A stretch of DNA of 64,000 nt, taken from assembly GCA_943735955.1 (NCBI GenBank), contig OX030957.1, forward strand, positions 10,173,100 through 10,237,099, in the 5' to 3' direction. Within the stretch, counting starts at the first letter, position 1; every line of letters starts with the position of its first letter. A model generated the notes under the pieces. The model was not told the DNA's origin. It saw nothing but the letters and a program-made list of their open reading frames with translations, and made no database searches. The DNA is from Piscicola geometra (taxonomy: Eukaryota; Annelida; Clitellata; Hirudinida; Piscicolidae). The position numbers and the translations under genes were made by a program. This document shows positions 1 through 13,700 of the stretch, one piece after another.

Positions 1-1469
1 TTTTATATTCAGCTTCAATGCATTTAACTAAATTAAATATTAAAAAAATTATTATTTATAAAATTTATAAAAATTTTGTTTTATTCCAATTAAGGCATAT
101 TGAATAAGCTCCAAGTAAAAATGAATAAATGTAAGTTCATCCTTTAAAAGTACTTCTTAATTTTATACTTTAACAAATTTAAAAAATCCTCACAACTCGA
201 GTCTGAAACTCACTGAAACTTCGTTCTAAAAGCCTATTTCTAAATTCATTGAAAGACATATCTTCCACAGAGTGGTCAACTACCTCTCGGAGTTTCAATT
301 TTTTTTAATCTTTTTCATTCAGCTTACCGTCGTTATCGTTTGACAAAAAATTGCTATAACCAGGATCTTTTCAGACATTCTAAAAGTAGAAAAAAACAGT
401 AAGCTCACACTGTCAGTATGGTTGATTTATCGGTACCTTTTAGTTTGGCAGATCATGCAACACTGTTCTGAAGGCTGCGTATTTATGTATTTTCTGACTC
501 AGTATTGCAATATTTCAAGAACTACTCTAATGACAGATGTTTTGACATTCGTGGTAGTGGGACAAAAGCAACCACGATCGTTTTTGCTGTAGAAGTCGCC
601 TGAAGTTCAGTTTTCCTTGTGCACTAGAGATTTGGAATAAGCTTGTTTTTCCTCAGCATGCTGATGACATTCGGATTGAAGGTCATTGTATTGAAGGTTA
701 CCAAGCTGAACGCAAAATAGAGTGTCATCATGCGTTGAATAAATGTATGCTTGGATGGGTACCTATCAACTGAAGTTATCTGGCTTTCATTGCGTCTAAA
801 TTCTCTTCACACTCCCAAATCTCCAGCTTGCATTTGTCAGATTTATTTTAATCCTTTCTTAATCAGCAAAAGTTTTTTACACTATATAAACAAAATAGTT
901 TTAGAAAACAGTGGATTAGAGACAATCCAACAATTAAAACATAAAAAAGTAAACACAGACCGAAAGAGCGATTAAAATAATACAAAGAATACTTTTAAAA
1001 ATATATCTAGATTCTAATCCTAACCAAAAATTATTTTGAAAATAAATTCCCATAATATCAAATAAGGCAAAAGCTGAAAAATCAACAAAAGGGTTCAGAA
1101 AATATATATAGGTATTATTTTTTGTATTTTATTTTTGGAAACTCGAAAATATTAATTCGATAAGATCGAAAAACTTTACAAACTTGTTTGATGATTTGCT
1201 TGTTATTGCCAAAATATCAATAAAGAAAAATTTAAACCATTTTCTTTGGAATGGAGGGTATATTTTTTAAATGGTTTTTTTAACATTCCGAAAAGCTCAT
1301 TTTTAGACTGAAAATTATTGTTTAATTTTCTTTTAGCACAAACGAGCAAGATATATATTCACTTTTTTTAGCTTGAATGCGTCCAATTGCTGTCTACCGT
1401 GGAACTTTACGCTTAAATACCTGCTTAATTGAATAACATTTAAGTTTAAGGTTTTTAATATAAAAATTA
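1..1469. other. AT-rich stretch without a recognised gene
   Basis: The sequence is strongly AT-rich with only short chance reading frames. The longest, at 751-975, has no recognisable domain. I see no RNA gene or transposon end. It runs into the ATAC array at about 1470. Confidence 0.6.
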
Positions 1470-2895
1470 GACATACATACATACATACATACATACATAC
1501 ATACATACATACATACATACATACATACATACATACATACATACATACATACATACATACATACATACATACATACATACATACATACATACATACATAC
1601 ATACATACATACATACATACATACATACATACATACATACATACATACATACATACATACATACATACATACATACATACATACATACATACATACATAC
1701 ATACATACATACATACATACATACATACATACATACATACATACATACATACATACATACATACATACATACATACATACATACATACATACATACATAC
1801 ATACATACATACATACATACATACATACATACATACATACATACATACATACATACATACATACATACATACATACATACATACATACATACATACATAC
1901 ATACATACATACATACATACATACATACATACATACATACATACATACATACATACATACATACATACATACATACATACATACATACATACATACATAC
2001 ATACATACATACATACATACATACATACATACATACATACATACATACATACATACATACATACATACATACATACATACATACATACATACATACATAC
2101 ATACATACATACATACATACATACATACATACATACATACATACATACATACATACATACATACATACATACATACATACATACATACATACATACATAC
2201 ATACATACATACATACATACATACATACATACATACATACATACATACATACATACATACATACATACATACATACATACATACATACATACATACATAC
2301 ATACATACATACATACATACATACATACATACATACATACATACATACATACATACATACATACATACATACATACATACATACATACATACATACATAC
2401 ATACATACATACATACATACATACATACATACATACATACATACATACATACATACATACATACATACATACATACATACATACATACATACATACATAC
2501 ATACATACATACATACATACATACATACATACATACATACATACATACATACATACATACATACATACATACATACATACATACATACATACATACATAC
2601 ATACATACATACATACATACATACATACATACATACATACATACATACATACATACATACATACATACATACATACATACATACATACATACATACATAC
2701 ATACATACATACATACATACATACATACATACATACATACATACATACATACATACATACATACATACATACATACATACATACATACATACATACATAC
2801 ATACATACATACATACATACATACATACATACATACATACATACATACATACATACATACATACATACATACATACATACATACATACATACATA
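1470..2895. repeat. Perfect (ATAC)n tetranucleotide array, about 1.42 kb
   Basis: About 356 uninterrupted copies of the 4-bp unit ATAC run without a visible variant. Four is not a multiple of three, so every frame cycles through the same 12-nt period and stays open; the minus strand reads as a (MYVC)n polypeptide of about 500 residues. This is an artefact, not a protein. The absence of interruptions implies a very young or actively homogenised array, or assembly smoothing. Confidence 0.97.
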
Positions 2896-4970
2896 ATTAT
2901 CCAAACCTAAGTTTATTTATTTAAACAGATATTTCAACCTTTTTTGATTCATTAAGTACATTGCTCTATTTTCTTCGATAGCACTAATCAATTTCACTTA
3001 AATTTTACTGAATTCAATTAAATCTTTCTAAACTGAGCAATTTATATTTCCCAGTTTCCGAAACTCATAAATTGACGTTTAAAAATATTGATGAAAAAAT
3101 GGGTAAAACACGCTTTTTAAACATAGGCTACTTAAAAAAAGAAGAAATGGAAAAACAGGCCTGTATGAATTTACGAGAAAACATTTTATTAAACGAACCA
3201 TATCCGCCAAAAAATAAAACTTGCCCGCTTAAACAATTTATTGCACAAGCAGATTTATATTACTTTGTTATGCTCACAATTTGTCGAGACAACCTAATTG
3301 TTAGTGACCATCATCATATACCTATAGTAATACTATATATATATATGGCCATCATAAACAAATCTTGAAAGTTGACTTTTTAAATGATCAAGTCTTTTTG
3401 ATTAAGTTTTTCGCATTTAGATTTATAGCGAGTAAAATAGAAAAACTCAAAAAAGGTGTGATAGCTTTTGAAAAAAGCTTTTGAAATATTCTACTATTTA
3501 AGTAATTAAAAAATTTCCATGTTAGCAATTACAAATACAAATTTATTGATTTGGGTTAGTGTAAAAACTTAGCTTTGATCATGATGAAGCGAAATTGTAA
3601 CCATTTTAAAAGTTTTTGATGAAGGAAATATTGTTGAAAACTTCCAAGTTTATAAATTCATAAACTGTTTTCCGTTATTACTCCGACAATCTTTGAGTAC
3701 TTGAAATGCATAAATCTTTTCCATCTTCTGCAACCATTGATATTTTTAGATGAAGGACATTGAATAGTTAAGAGCCCCCATGGAGAATATCTAGCGTTAG
3801 AACTAAATCCACTAAAAAAGTTGTTTTGTAATCGTTTTAACATTAAAAAAACTTGTTTTCAAAGTTTTAGAAAAAAACTTATATAAAGCATGGTTGCTTT
3901 GCCATATGATTGCTTGAAAGCAGTTTTTTATAAATGGTTTGTCAAGAACTATAGCATTCACCTCAAAGGGTTGGCGTGAAACAATTACGAACTCCTAAAA
4001 GAGCACCAATATTTTTTAATTTACATACATTTACAGCTAGCTAATGGGAAAATTTGGGCAATTTTTTTTATTATGTAAATTTTTGGGCAACATGTGTCTC
4101 TATGGCATGCTTTCAATGGGGCATCTAAAGTTAAACAGTGTTTTTGACCATTACTTTACATTAGGGTAGTTCTGAATAGAAAAATAACAAGATGATATTT
4201 CAAAATGTAATGCTAGTTTAAAAAAGACTGAATAAATAAAAATTTAATTTGCGCAACTCTTTCAAAGTTTTAACAATTACAATTATGTCAAAACCTGTGA
4301 TCGCGAGTGAAAGAACCTTGGAAACACAACAATTAAAGTTTTAAATACTTTATTATCAAAAACCATATTATTGAAAGTTTTATTTAGATTCTAATTGAAA
4401 TGATAAAATTATTAAAATTACAGCTGGCTAGTGGATCGTATTGCTTCCGAAATCAAGACGTCTCAATAGAATAAATAGCCATCTCTGTTGAGTGAGTTTT
4501 GTTAATAGTATCAAGATACCAAAACCATACTCCATGTACAGATGAGCACTTTAAAAAAATTATTGAAAGTTTGTGCTTTTTAACGTAGTCACCACAAGGT
4601 TGGAACATATAGAGCTAACATGAGTAAACTTGTTGGCATCATCTTTCCAAAAAACAATACTATTTTCTGAAGTGTTATTTTTAGTTACTGTACATGAAAA
4701 TTTTAGATCAATACGGGTCAAAATCTTTGAAGTGGCTTAACAACTCCATTTTAGGATACCTTGATTTGCTCCTAGTATTTAAGAACGTTGTATTAGAGCA
4801 GAAAGTCCTGATCCTGTCATCCAAGCTCCAGTAATCAAAGGTTTGTATGATTTTCCGTTTTATTATTTCAATTGGGGTTTGTTTCAGCTCGTTAGTACTG
4901 ATGATGTCTTCTACAAATCTTTTTTCAGTAGTCCTGTAAGTGGCATCACAGAAAATAGATTTGCAGATTT
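2896..4970. other. Intergenic stretch, nothing recognised
   Basis: Short frames at 3072-3368 (+) and 3658-3843 (-) show no family resemblance I can identify, and the first lacks an ATG at its reported start. They could be decayed transposon coding sequence. No RNA gene is visible. Confidence 0.5.
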
Positions 4971-4975
4971 CTGGG

Positions 4976-5222
4976 GAGCGGGGATGGCTTAGATGGTAGA
5001 CGTCGGACTTGCAACTTAAAGGTCGCCTGTTCGAATCCCTGATAGGCAACCGTGAACTATCATATACTTAGTGTATATGATGCGGTGTTTGCGACGTATG
5101 CATTGAAAGATGTGTACGTCGTGTGGAGTGGCGTCTCGGCGCATAAGGACCATGGTTCCTAGAACCATTGTAACATGGCCTGCGTCTGTCAAGCTGTGAA
5201 CGATATAGAATTAAAAAAAAAA
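4976..5222 (+). mobile_element. tRNA-derived SINE (family A), full-length-like copy
   Basis: An RNA polymerase III A box (TGGCTTAGATGG, 4985-4996) and B box (TGTTCGAATCC, 5028-5038) lie 31 nt apart as in a tRNA gene. An unrelated tail of about 170 nt follows, ending in a run of A at 5212-5222. The flanks do not pair as an acceptor stem, so this is a SINE rather than a working tRNA. The tail begins with a short inverted repeat (ATCATATAC and GTATATGAT). A diverged fragment of the same tail lies at about 8630. No clear target duplication was found. Confidence 0.75.
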
Positions 5223-6140
5223 GATTGTTCTATCAAGGGCAGCAGCTTTTTAAAGAGTTGAAATGTATAAAATGATTATGATTCTAGGTGTTTTGAGAGG
5301 TGATTTAATGGTAAAAACAATCCGTTTTTTTAAAAATCATTCGTATAAAAAAGGAATTCCGCTCTTGGGAGGGTTGGCATAGGAGAAGTTTTATTGTATT
5401 TGGTAATTTACGAATTCATTTATTAATAAAGCCATCAGTGAACTAGTAGTTTATTCGGTTATATATCAAATCAAAAAAATATTTTTCACAATTTTAAATT
5501 TTAAATTAGTGATAACAAATATTTTATTAAATAAAATTTATATCAAAATTCTTTTATCCATAGAGCTTTAAAGTCTAACAAAACATTAAGTTACTCTTTC
5601 ATCCAATCTCGTTTCTACATCGGTCGGTCTTTTAAGCCATCGAAATCTCTATCGTCACATAAAAATGTCTCTCAGTAGCTTGTCTTAATCCATGCGATGA
5701 AAGCGTCTTTTAGCTTCATCTTATGGAGTCAAGCACGTGTTAAAACCTATTTCACTCACGTGTCTAGTTTATAATTTAAATCAAATTAAACAAGAAACAA
5801 ACTATTGAATGTTTGAAAAAAAATTGAAATTCGAGAAAGGATTAAAATATGCCTCAAGTGATAAAAAATAAATAAATAAATTTCAAAAAATAAGAAAATC
5901 TATTTTAAAGTCAAAGAATTTTTTAATAAATAAAAATAATTGTAATTGAATTGTCATGAAGGATTTTGTGGTTGCATTGGGTTGCGTCTGATAAATTTCA
6001 TCCAGCTCCTTAGAACAAGGAAGAGTACCTAGAATGTATGTTGCCTTTTCCGCTGGATGCCCACAATAATTAATTGCCGCAAGAAGTTAGTCGATTTGGC
6101 TTCTTCAGTCTTTTTTGCTATTTTTTCCCCTACCTTCAGT
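5223..6140. other. Intergenic stretch, nothing recognised
   Basis: AT-rich sequence without long frames. The only overlapping frame (6029-6319, minus) runs into the repeated element that begins at about 6146 and is treated as part of it. Confidence 0.5.
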
Positions 6141-6145
6141 ATAGT

Positions 6146-6655
6146 ACTAATTTGAATGTTTTTTGTGTGAATTTTAGTGGTTTTGAGTCTGTCAAGGAAT
6201 GGCCGCAGCAAGCCAAGATGGCCGCAGGAAACCAGGTGAGTTGTGACAAAAGAAAAAAAACCTGCGACCACAAAAACAGTTCCAGTATTGGCAAGGACTT
6301 CTCTTTCACCTCCTGTCACAGCCTCAACACCAGTGGCAAGAAGATTAAAATGATGATGATGTTTTGTGAGGATGAAGATGATGTGGTGATGATTATGCTG
6401 TAATAGGAATGTTGGTAATGTGGTGATGATTAAGATGCTGTGTTGTGGGTGTAAAGAAAATGATTCTCTGGCAATGATGATTGTGGTGATGTGGTTGAGG
6501 TTGGATTATTAAGGTTGATTGTTTTTTTATTTAAATTGATATATTAGAGGGGGTCTCAAAACCTTTTTTATTTAAAAACTTTATTTGAATACGCATTTTG
6601 AATTAGAGACAAATCGCTGTATAAATTGTTTTGATTGATTAATTGATTAATTGAA
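6146..6655 (+). mobile_element. Interspersed element C, copy 1 (LINE/SINE-like, TTGA tail)
   Basis: It shares an ordered series of blocks with 7417-7936: a start near TAGAATGTTTTT, a block with two GATGGCCGCAG-like words, a block around GGCAAGGACTTCTC, a CACCAGTGGCAAGA word, a GATGATGTGGTGATGATT-type block, and a 3' end of TTGATTGATTAATTGA repeats. Imprecise short tandem 3' tails are typical of CR1/L2-type non-LTR elements and SINEs that borrow their tails. A GAT-rich run has expanded inside it. No coding capacity is recognised. Confidence 0.65.
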
Positions 6656-7416
6656 TCGAACTTTTTAGCCTCGGGTTTCCAGCTACAATGATTTCGAAGC
6701 TGTGCGGAGCAAAAGAGCTCATACTTTTTAATTTTTTTTTCCAGCTATCACTGCCGCTGACTGGAGATTTTGAAGTTTTTTTCCGTATGAAGCTGCCAGT
6801 GTGTCCACCACTGTTGCAACCAAAGTTATGGCTTTTCCCATATGTTGTCTCATCGTCAAATCTCTTCTGATCAATCTTATGCAGACTTGGGGGTTCCAGT
6901 AATACGGATGTCAAGAATCTCTGGATTCTTATGTCAGAGCATTGTGTCTGGCATAACGACCTTTGCTTTGTTTTCAATTGAGGCAGTGATGTTCTGAGGC
7001 TAGTAATTTAACTCCACGTTTTCAGCTTTTTTTTGTTTCTTTTATTCAATACTGATGATAATTTATTTTTTATATCTTTAATTATTCCATAATTTTTCAT
7101 ATTCCTATATTTTCATTTTTTCTTATATTTAAATAGATCATAAAAATAAATAAAAAGAATGTTTGAAATTTAAAGTTTGCCAAGTAGGAAGACGAGGCTT
7201 ACTAAGTTCGAATTTTTTTTATAGAAGAATTTGAAATATTTGTTCCATACTGCAAAATAATTTAGAGAATGTACTAGAAAAGATAAAAAATTGTAACGAG
7301 TAAGATTGGTTAGCGGCTGCCATTTTAGCAGCCGCTCAAATAAATTTGTGGAAAAACGGTTTTGGGTATAATATATTAAAATTTTAGAATCTAAAGTCTA
7401 AATAAAAATTAAATTT

Positions 7417-7936
7417 AATTAATTAGAATGTTTTTAGTGCAAATGTTGGTTGTTTTGAATCTGTCGAGAATGGCCGCAGCAGACCAAGATGGCCGCAGGG
7501 AATCAAAGCGCTCAAGGAGAAAGGATAAAGGAGAAAGCTTTCCATAGCAGCAGCAGTACCAGCGTTGGCAAAGACTTCTCCTTCACCCTCTTTCGCAGCC
7601 TCGGCACCAGTGGCAAGACAGAAAATTGAGAAGAATGATGATTGTGATTTGAGGATGATGTGGTGATGATTGTTCTGTGGTATGAGTGTTGGTATTGTGG
7701 TGATGAAAGAATTTTTTATTTATGGTGATAGTGATTTTTTGGCGGTGATTGTCATGGTGGGGTGGGTGAGGTTGGATTATTGAGGTTGATTGTGTGTTTA
7801 TATATATATTTTAATTTATATATATACATATATTGGTAATGGTCTAAAAACCGTTTTATTTAACAAATTTATTTGAAGAGCGCCTTTGTTTACTTAGTAA
7901 AGGGCGCTATACAAATCATTAGTGATTGATTGATAT
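7417..7936 (+). mobile_element. Interspersed element C, copy 2
   Basis: Second copy of the element at 6146. Its 3' end is better preserved: AGCGCCTTT and AAAGGGCGCT can form a hairpin (one bulged G) just before a CTATACAAATCATT block and GATTGATTGAT repeats. A 3' hairpin followed by a short tandem tail is the usual arrangement at the end of CR1/L2-like retrotransposons and their SINEs. Both copies lie on the plus strand, 1.27 kb apart. Confidence 0.65.
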
Positions 7937-8629
7937 CAGAAATAAATATTTTGAGACCTGTGATAAGAGATATTTTAATAGTTCAAACAAATAATAATAG
8001 TACTTCGAAATTTCTAAATTAAAACATTAAAACTTTGCAGATATATGAAAAATGTGTTACTAGATTTTTAATATTAATATATCTAACTAAAAATTATAAT
8101 GGAAAATACCAAGTATTTTCCTAGATATGTTGGTCCTAGTTAACTAAATAATTTTTACTTTAAAATTGAAAAAGAAAATTGGGAAAACAATTGAAATTGT
8201 TTTAATACGAAAATTTTCTTTTTCTTTTGACAACTTCATTTTAAAAGAATCTTGATATTGAAAAGATATGGTCCCAGTTTTTGGGAGTTGTCAGAAACAA
8301 TAGTGTTTTTACATATTATTTTTGTGTATATCATCAAAAAAGAAGTTTATTAATTAAAGATGAATTGTTTAAACAATTTTTCATTAAAAAACTTTTTAGC
8401 TCTTAGTTTCACATTTTAAATTTTATTTCACCGAAAATGACCCATGAAGAACAAAAATGTCTTGTTTTTTCAACGAAGCTTCAACCGTACTTTTAAATTC
8501 TGTTTCGAAGGATAAATTACGCAAAAAAATCTCGTAAAAAGTTGCTAAACGCCAAAAACACTATTCAAAATTAAAAGCCTAGTCTTAACAGTAAGAGATG
8601 GATGAGCTGCCTTGAATTAATTAAATGCT

Positions 8630-8740
8630 GAGCTATCATATACCTAATGTATATGATACGGTGTTTCACGACTTATGTCGTGTGAGTGGCGCCTCAGTTG
8701 CATGCCTTGGCACATTATAAATGAGCATTATTTTATTTTT
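8630..8740 (+). mobile_element. SINE family A, 3' fragment
   Basis: It matches the tail of the SINE at 4976: the same ATCATATAC / GTATATGAT inverted repeat, then GGTGTTT, CGAC, TATG, GTCGTGTG and GAGTGGCG words in the same order. The tRNA-like head with A and B boxes is absent, so this is a 5'-truncated copy. Confidence 0.6.
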
Positions 8741-8829
8741 TATTTATTTATTGATAACTGCAAAATTTAAACCTCTTTCAAACTTAAATTAAACTTTTTC
8801 TACTTTCATTTAAAACATGTTAGGACTGC

Positions 8830-8942
8830 TTTTCATTTGACACTTCATATTAACCAAGTCCATTCAATGTCTTAACAATTAATAGAAAAGCGCTTAGGAT
8901 GTTTTCATTTGACACTTCATATTAACCAAGTCTATTAGTAAA
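8830..8942. repeat. 72-bp tandem duplication
   Basis: The block TTTTCATTTGACACTTCATA and about 18 further bases occurs at 8830 and again 72 bp later at 8902, each copy followed by related AAAGCGCTT / AAAGGGAGCGCTT words. Only two copies are present. Confidence 0.8.
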
Positions 8943-9289
8943 GGGAGCGCTTAAATACAATTAAATATTCTTTTAGAATTGAGTTTTGTTCTGTCGATAT
9001 TGCTACGCGGTGTTTTATTTACTTTTAAAACCTTAGAAAGAAAGTTTCATGTTTTAGTCAAGAATGATTTTCTCTTACAACTAAAAATTGTATTTTATCA
9101 AGTCAGTTTTTTGAGTTTTGATAAACGATAATCTCGTCATGGTGTCTAAGTTCGATCACATGAGGGTGATGGGAATAGTTACACTGCATGGTGATGGTAG
9201 TAGTTATAGTTTGCTTATTCTTATTAATTCATATTGTTTTGGTAGAATGTTTATTGCTACTAATAAATAGTTTAAGTAGTATCATCAAT

Positions 9290-9318
9290 GTTATGAATGA
9301 TGATTCATCATTCATAAC
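9290..9318. repeat. Perfect 29-nt palindrome (14-bp arms, 1-nt centre)
   Basis: GTTATGAATGATGA, a single T, then its exact reverse complement. It could form a cruciform or bind a dimeric protein; no neighbouring gene is recognised. Confidence 0.85.
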
Positions 9319-12300
9319 TAAGTGGTTTGATGCTCGTTCAGGTCATTGCCACGTTAATAATACTCCTCTTTGAGTTTATTTTTTTTTTAAACTTTATAAT
9401 TCTATAAATTTTACTACTTTCCAATTACGTTTTTCATTTGCTTTATATTTTATATAACTAACTAACTTGACTTTTCATAAAAAAACATTTTTTATATATC
9501 ATCATTCGTGATTTCAGTTAGAACCTAACTTCATTACATATATTGTATATCCAATATTGCTGCTCTGGGAAAAGAGAATATTATTATAATCTCTTGAAAC
9601 TTACATGTTTAAAACTCATAAATTGAAAGTATAATTAATTAATTTGCAGTTTTCATAACTTGCCCAAAAAAAATACCAAAAGAAACTTAAAAAAAATAAA
9701 TAAGTGAATACATTCTCAACGAATTTTATGTCTTTAGGAACGATACAAGAGATTTTCTCAACGATGATAGTCAACAATGGGAATCCACCCCAGAAAAAAG
9801 TCACAGCTCCGAATATAAATATATTTAAGAATCGTCTAGACTCATCAGTTTCTGTATAAATGGGATCCCAATAAAAAGCTTCAACAACTCCCAGCCTTAG
9901 AAAAAGTTTTCCGCTTCAGCAAAAACTAATTGTTTCAACAGTAATCAACAATAAGTCACAGTTCAACAACACCAAAAAAATAAAGAGATAATTAGGAGAA
10001 AGCCTCGCAAAAAAATTTAACATAGAAAATAATTGCGCGAGAGTTCCATCAAGTGCTGTGAATTTAAAAAAATCAAAGATTTAAAAACGAATTTATTTCC
10101 AAGTTCCAAAAAATGAAAGAATTAATTCCAATACTAATAACTCACCTAAATATAATTTTAGTCGTTTCTGTTTCAATAACCTCATCTGTTCGAGCTTTTA
10201 TTGCTGTTTTTAAAACATGTAACAAAAGTTTTAAAAGTTTTTTTTTTAATTTAAAGCATTTTATTTTTTGTTTTAAAATATTGTAAACTTCTTAAAAACT
10301 TTTTCCTAGTGACACTCTATTTTGAATGATAATGCTTTTTAATGAACATATGAAGAATTTCATGAAACCTTACTAAAACTCATAACTAGTCTTAATAAAT
10401 TCTCGGCATTGCAAATTCCCAGTAGGTTAGAACATCGATACAAGCAAACATAGACTATCCAAGTCTATAGACAATCACAGAAGGCTTTATTTAAAAGAAT
10501 GCAGTGATTGTTCTTTTTTCGAATGCACTTTTTTATTCCAGCGAGTTATGGTAACCAGAAAATCTTAAAAAACCTGTTTATAAAAGAGATTTTTAAAAGT
10601 ATTTTCATTCATAAGGATCTTTAATGTTTCATAATAACCACTGTTCGAATACATTTTGACTCAATATATAATTTCAAGGTTTATGCCCACTTATTTCGTA
10701 AGACGCCAATTACTTCCGATTGAGTTTACTAAGTCAATCTAAAATGCTAATAATAAATAATAAAAATTTAAAAGTTAAAATTATTTTTTCTTTTGGTTTA
10801 TGCAGTGATCTTTCGAATAAAAATAGTTTACAATTGTTTTTAAAATAAAGCTTAAATAAAGTCTCAAGGAACTGAACTCGAAGAAAAATTTTCAAAGCTT
10901 TTAGGACATCAAAGTTCTTGTGTTTCATTATTGATAAAAATAACTTTTTCCAATTATTCGATGTTGAAAAACAGTTTTTTTATTTTTTAATGAAAAATAG
11001 AAAAAAATACAATTTAAATAAAAAATGATTCATTCCTTAAATATTTTTACAGATTTTTAAACATATTTTATTAATCCAAAAGAGTCTAGAATAGGTGAAT
11101 AAGAATTTTTCCGCTAGTAAAAAAATGTATAAAAATTTTAGAATCTTCTATTTAATTCTTTTATTGGTCATTTCATTGGTGTTTATAATCAAAAATTGTA
11201 TATTTATACGGAAATTATTGGTTCGGAATAAGGTCGCAAGGAGCCGAACACCCATGAAAAGAGCCAAATCAAAGCTTTTATCACTTTACAATTTTTGTTT
11301 CTTTTGATTCGAGAATCATTTAAACATTTTTTTTGAAATTTAAGAAAACAACTATTCTAAATTTCGATTTGCAAAAATATTAAAAAACAATTTTTTTCTT
11401 TTGAAATGGAGAACAAAATGAAATTGAAAAGGATGGTAGCTCAAATTTGTTTAGTTTTTTCTTTCATTTCTATTATTCCATTGAGTCGGTTTCATTCCGT
11501 TAAAAGAGTTTGTAATTTTTGTGTGTGCATGCAGAGAAAGCTGATGAAGTCCATCCCGTCACGGATATTTCTGCTATAAAAATAAAAAAGAACGCGTGAA
11601 ACGTCTCTTGGAAGGTTGATGGCACGTCTTCTCTTTTCTGCAGTACTCACCCTGTTCTTTTCGCATGCATTTTGTCTTTGAATTTAAAATAATGTTTTAC
11701 AACTTCAAAGACTTGTCTTTACTTTAGTGGTAGAATAATCACAAATCTACGATTCGCCGGTGACGTGGATGGTTTAGCTGGAAGTTAAAAAGTGATTTTA
11801 AAAAACCTTTTTGAGTGATTAGAAAAAACTTCCTCAGCCTATGGTTAAAAATAATTTTTCATATTAACCCACATAAAAACAAACAAAAATTTATAAGTCG
11901 TTAGATGTCGTTTCTTAAATGATAAAAATAACAATGGACAACAAATTTCAAATAATTTCATAACCCTATAGGGTTATAAGCTAAAAAAAATTAAGTATAG
12001 ATACTTTAATTTTTATTATCTTGGGAATCGTCTTTTGCCTTTCGCCCACAGTGAAAACTGCGCTTTACATTTAAAACTGCATATATGCAGGTTCATCTAT
12101 TTTGCACCTAAAATAAGCATGGTATGCCCTCTTGACTTGGGGAGTTATACTTTTATTTTGATCGCCAAGTGTCACTTCTCAACACATTTTAAAAAAAGTT
12201 GTCTACATATTTTACGCGTTTCCTAGGCACTATTGTTTTTTAATTCATCTAACAAATCAATACATTTTTGTTTTCAAAACATTAATAGCTCTAAACAAGT

Positions 12301-13700
12301 GTTTTAAACTAATCAAAACACTGAAAACCACATACAAATTCTCATTTTATACAAGAACAATCCGTGGCTGGAATTTATTAATTAGCAAAATAAATTAAGA
12401 ATCTACAATAAACAATATAAAAAACTAATCTAAGAAATAAAAGTGTTGTTTGCATATATAATATTTTTCCAGCCTTCACTTGCGAAAAATATTTAAAATA
12501 AAACGAATGTTGAATTAGTTGTCTCATCCGTCAAAAACAGTTAAATGACGCCCTAAATATCAACTAATAAGAAACTTTCCATTACAACTCTCAGGGTTTC
12601 TTCTCAACTCATCTGCTCTACGCTTTCAAATCTACAGTTATTTATTTCCACAAAAATCTTTCGGAAATATATTCAATACATTTTTCAAGCCTCTTCGTAC
12701 GTGTGCGTAATTTCCACATTTTTTCTTTTGTACAGCACTCTCTTTTCCTGTGACGATGTGCATTTTACTTAAACACATGGGTGTGTACATCTGGATTCGT
12801 GCGTGTACATATCCGCGAGTGGATGTGTGCATATACATTTGTGCAAGTAGGAGTGTGATGTGGATGTAATGGAGGCTTGATGGAGATTTACGTAAATAAA
12901 AGGCAGCGCCTATCGATTATTGTCAAGGGAGAAGAGATTGACGAATCCTAATCCCTCGCTTTCAACTTTCTTTTTCTAATGCATTTTTCTCTTTCAAAGA
13001 TAATATGGATAATGTGCCTAGTTATATGCCTAAATAGATACAACGAAAGTGTGTGTGTTTGTATATTTGACTGCCTACTTATCTTCTCGAGTGTACCTCT
13101 AGGTTCTTGTTTGTATTCTTTTCAGCGTATTCGAGCAAGGTACATTGAACAAACAGTGAAGAATAACGTGACCCGGTCAGAGTGGCGTGTGTTCATTGGA
13201 GCGTTTTAATGAGGCACTTCATTGTGCATGCACCATCATCATAGCACATTTTGCAGAAACTTCTATCCCAACTTATCTATTACTTTTCTATAACAAATAT
13301 ATTTTAAATGGTCATATTAAACATTTTAGAATATTTTTTGCGAATTATAGCATATAAGAACTCTAATGATTATGCTCAAAGGTCTCTTGAACCCCTCTAA
13401 GCACCATAGTGTCAACTTCAAAGAGTATCCGCCTTGATTTGCTAGGCGTTTTCCAAGCAAGCGTAATTCAGTTTGCGATAGGTTGCTATGGAAAAATGAA
13501 TTTACTCATTAAAGACTGAATTAATTGGTCATTTAATCGATGCAGTTTAGATAGCAATAATCCTAATTTTTCTTTATACCAGCATAAAGCAACAGAAAGT
13601 CTCATTTTTATTTCTCAATAATTTTAAAATATATTTTTCATTAAAAATCCTAAATACAGGCGAAAATAAACTTTTGGAATCTTGAAAACTGTGTTGCTTG
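9319..13700. other. Long intergenic stretch, no gene recognised
   Basis: Very AT-rich with small chance frames. Less AT-rich patches lie at about 11480-11690 and 12895-13240. The second carries TAATCC and ATTA words typical of homeodomain sites, but nothing beyond composition supports a function. Confidence 0.5.

Noticed and set aside
1333..2904. 523-codon open frame on the minus strand
   Set aside because: It is the (ATAC)n array translated as (MYVC)n; the repeat leaves all frames open, and no coding sequence is attached.
3072..3368. 98-codon frame of mixed composition
   Set aside because: No ATG at the start, no recognisable domain, and it ends in AT repeat; kept only as an unassigned stretch.
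4985..5050. Functional tRNA gene
   Set aside because: A and B boxes are present, but the acceptor stem does not pair and a SINE tail with a poly-A run follows.
11095..11307. 70-codon hydrophobic frame
   Set aside because: It lacks an ATG at its reported start, and the hydrophobicity follows from AT-rich codons; no family match.
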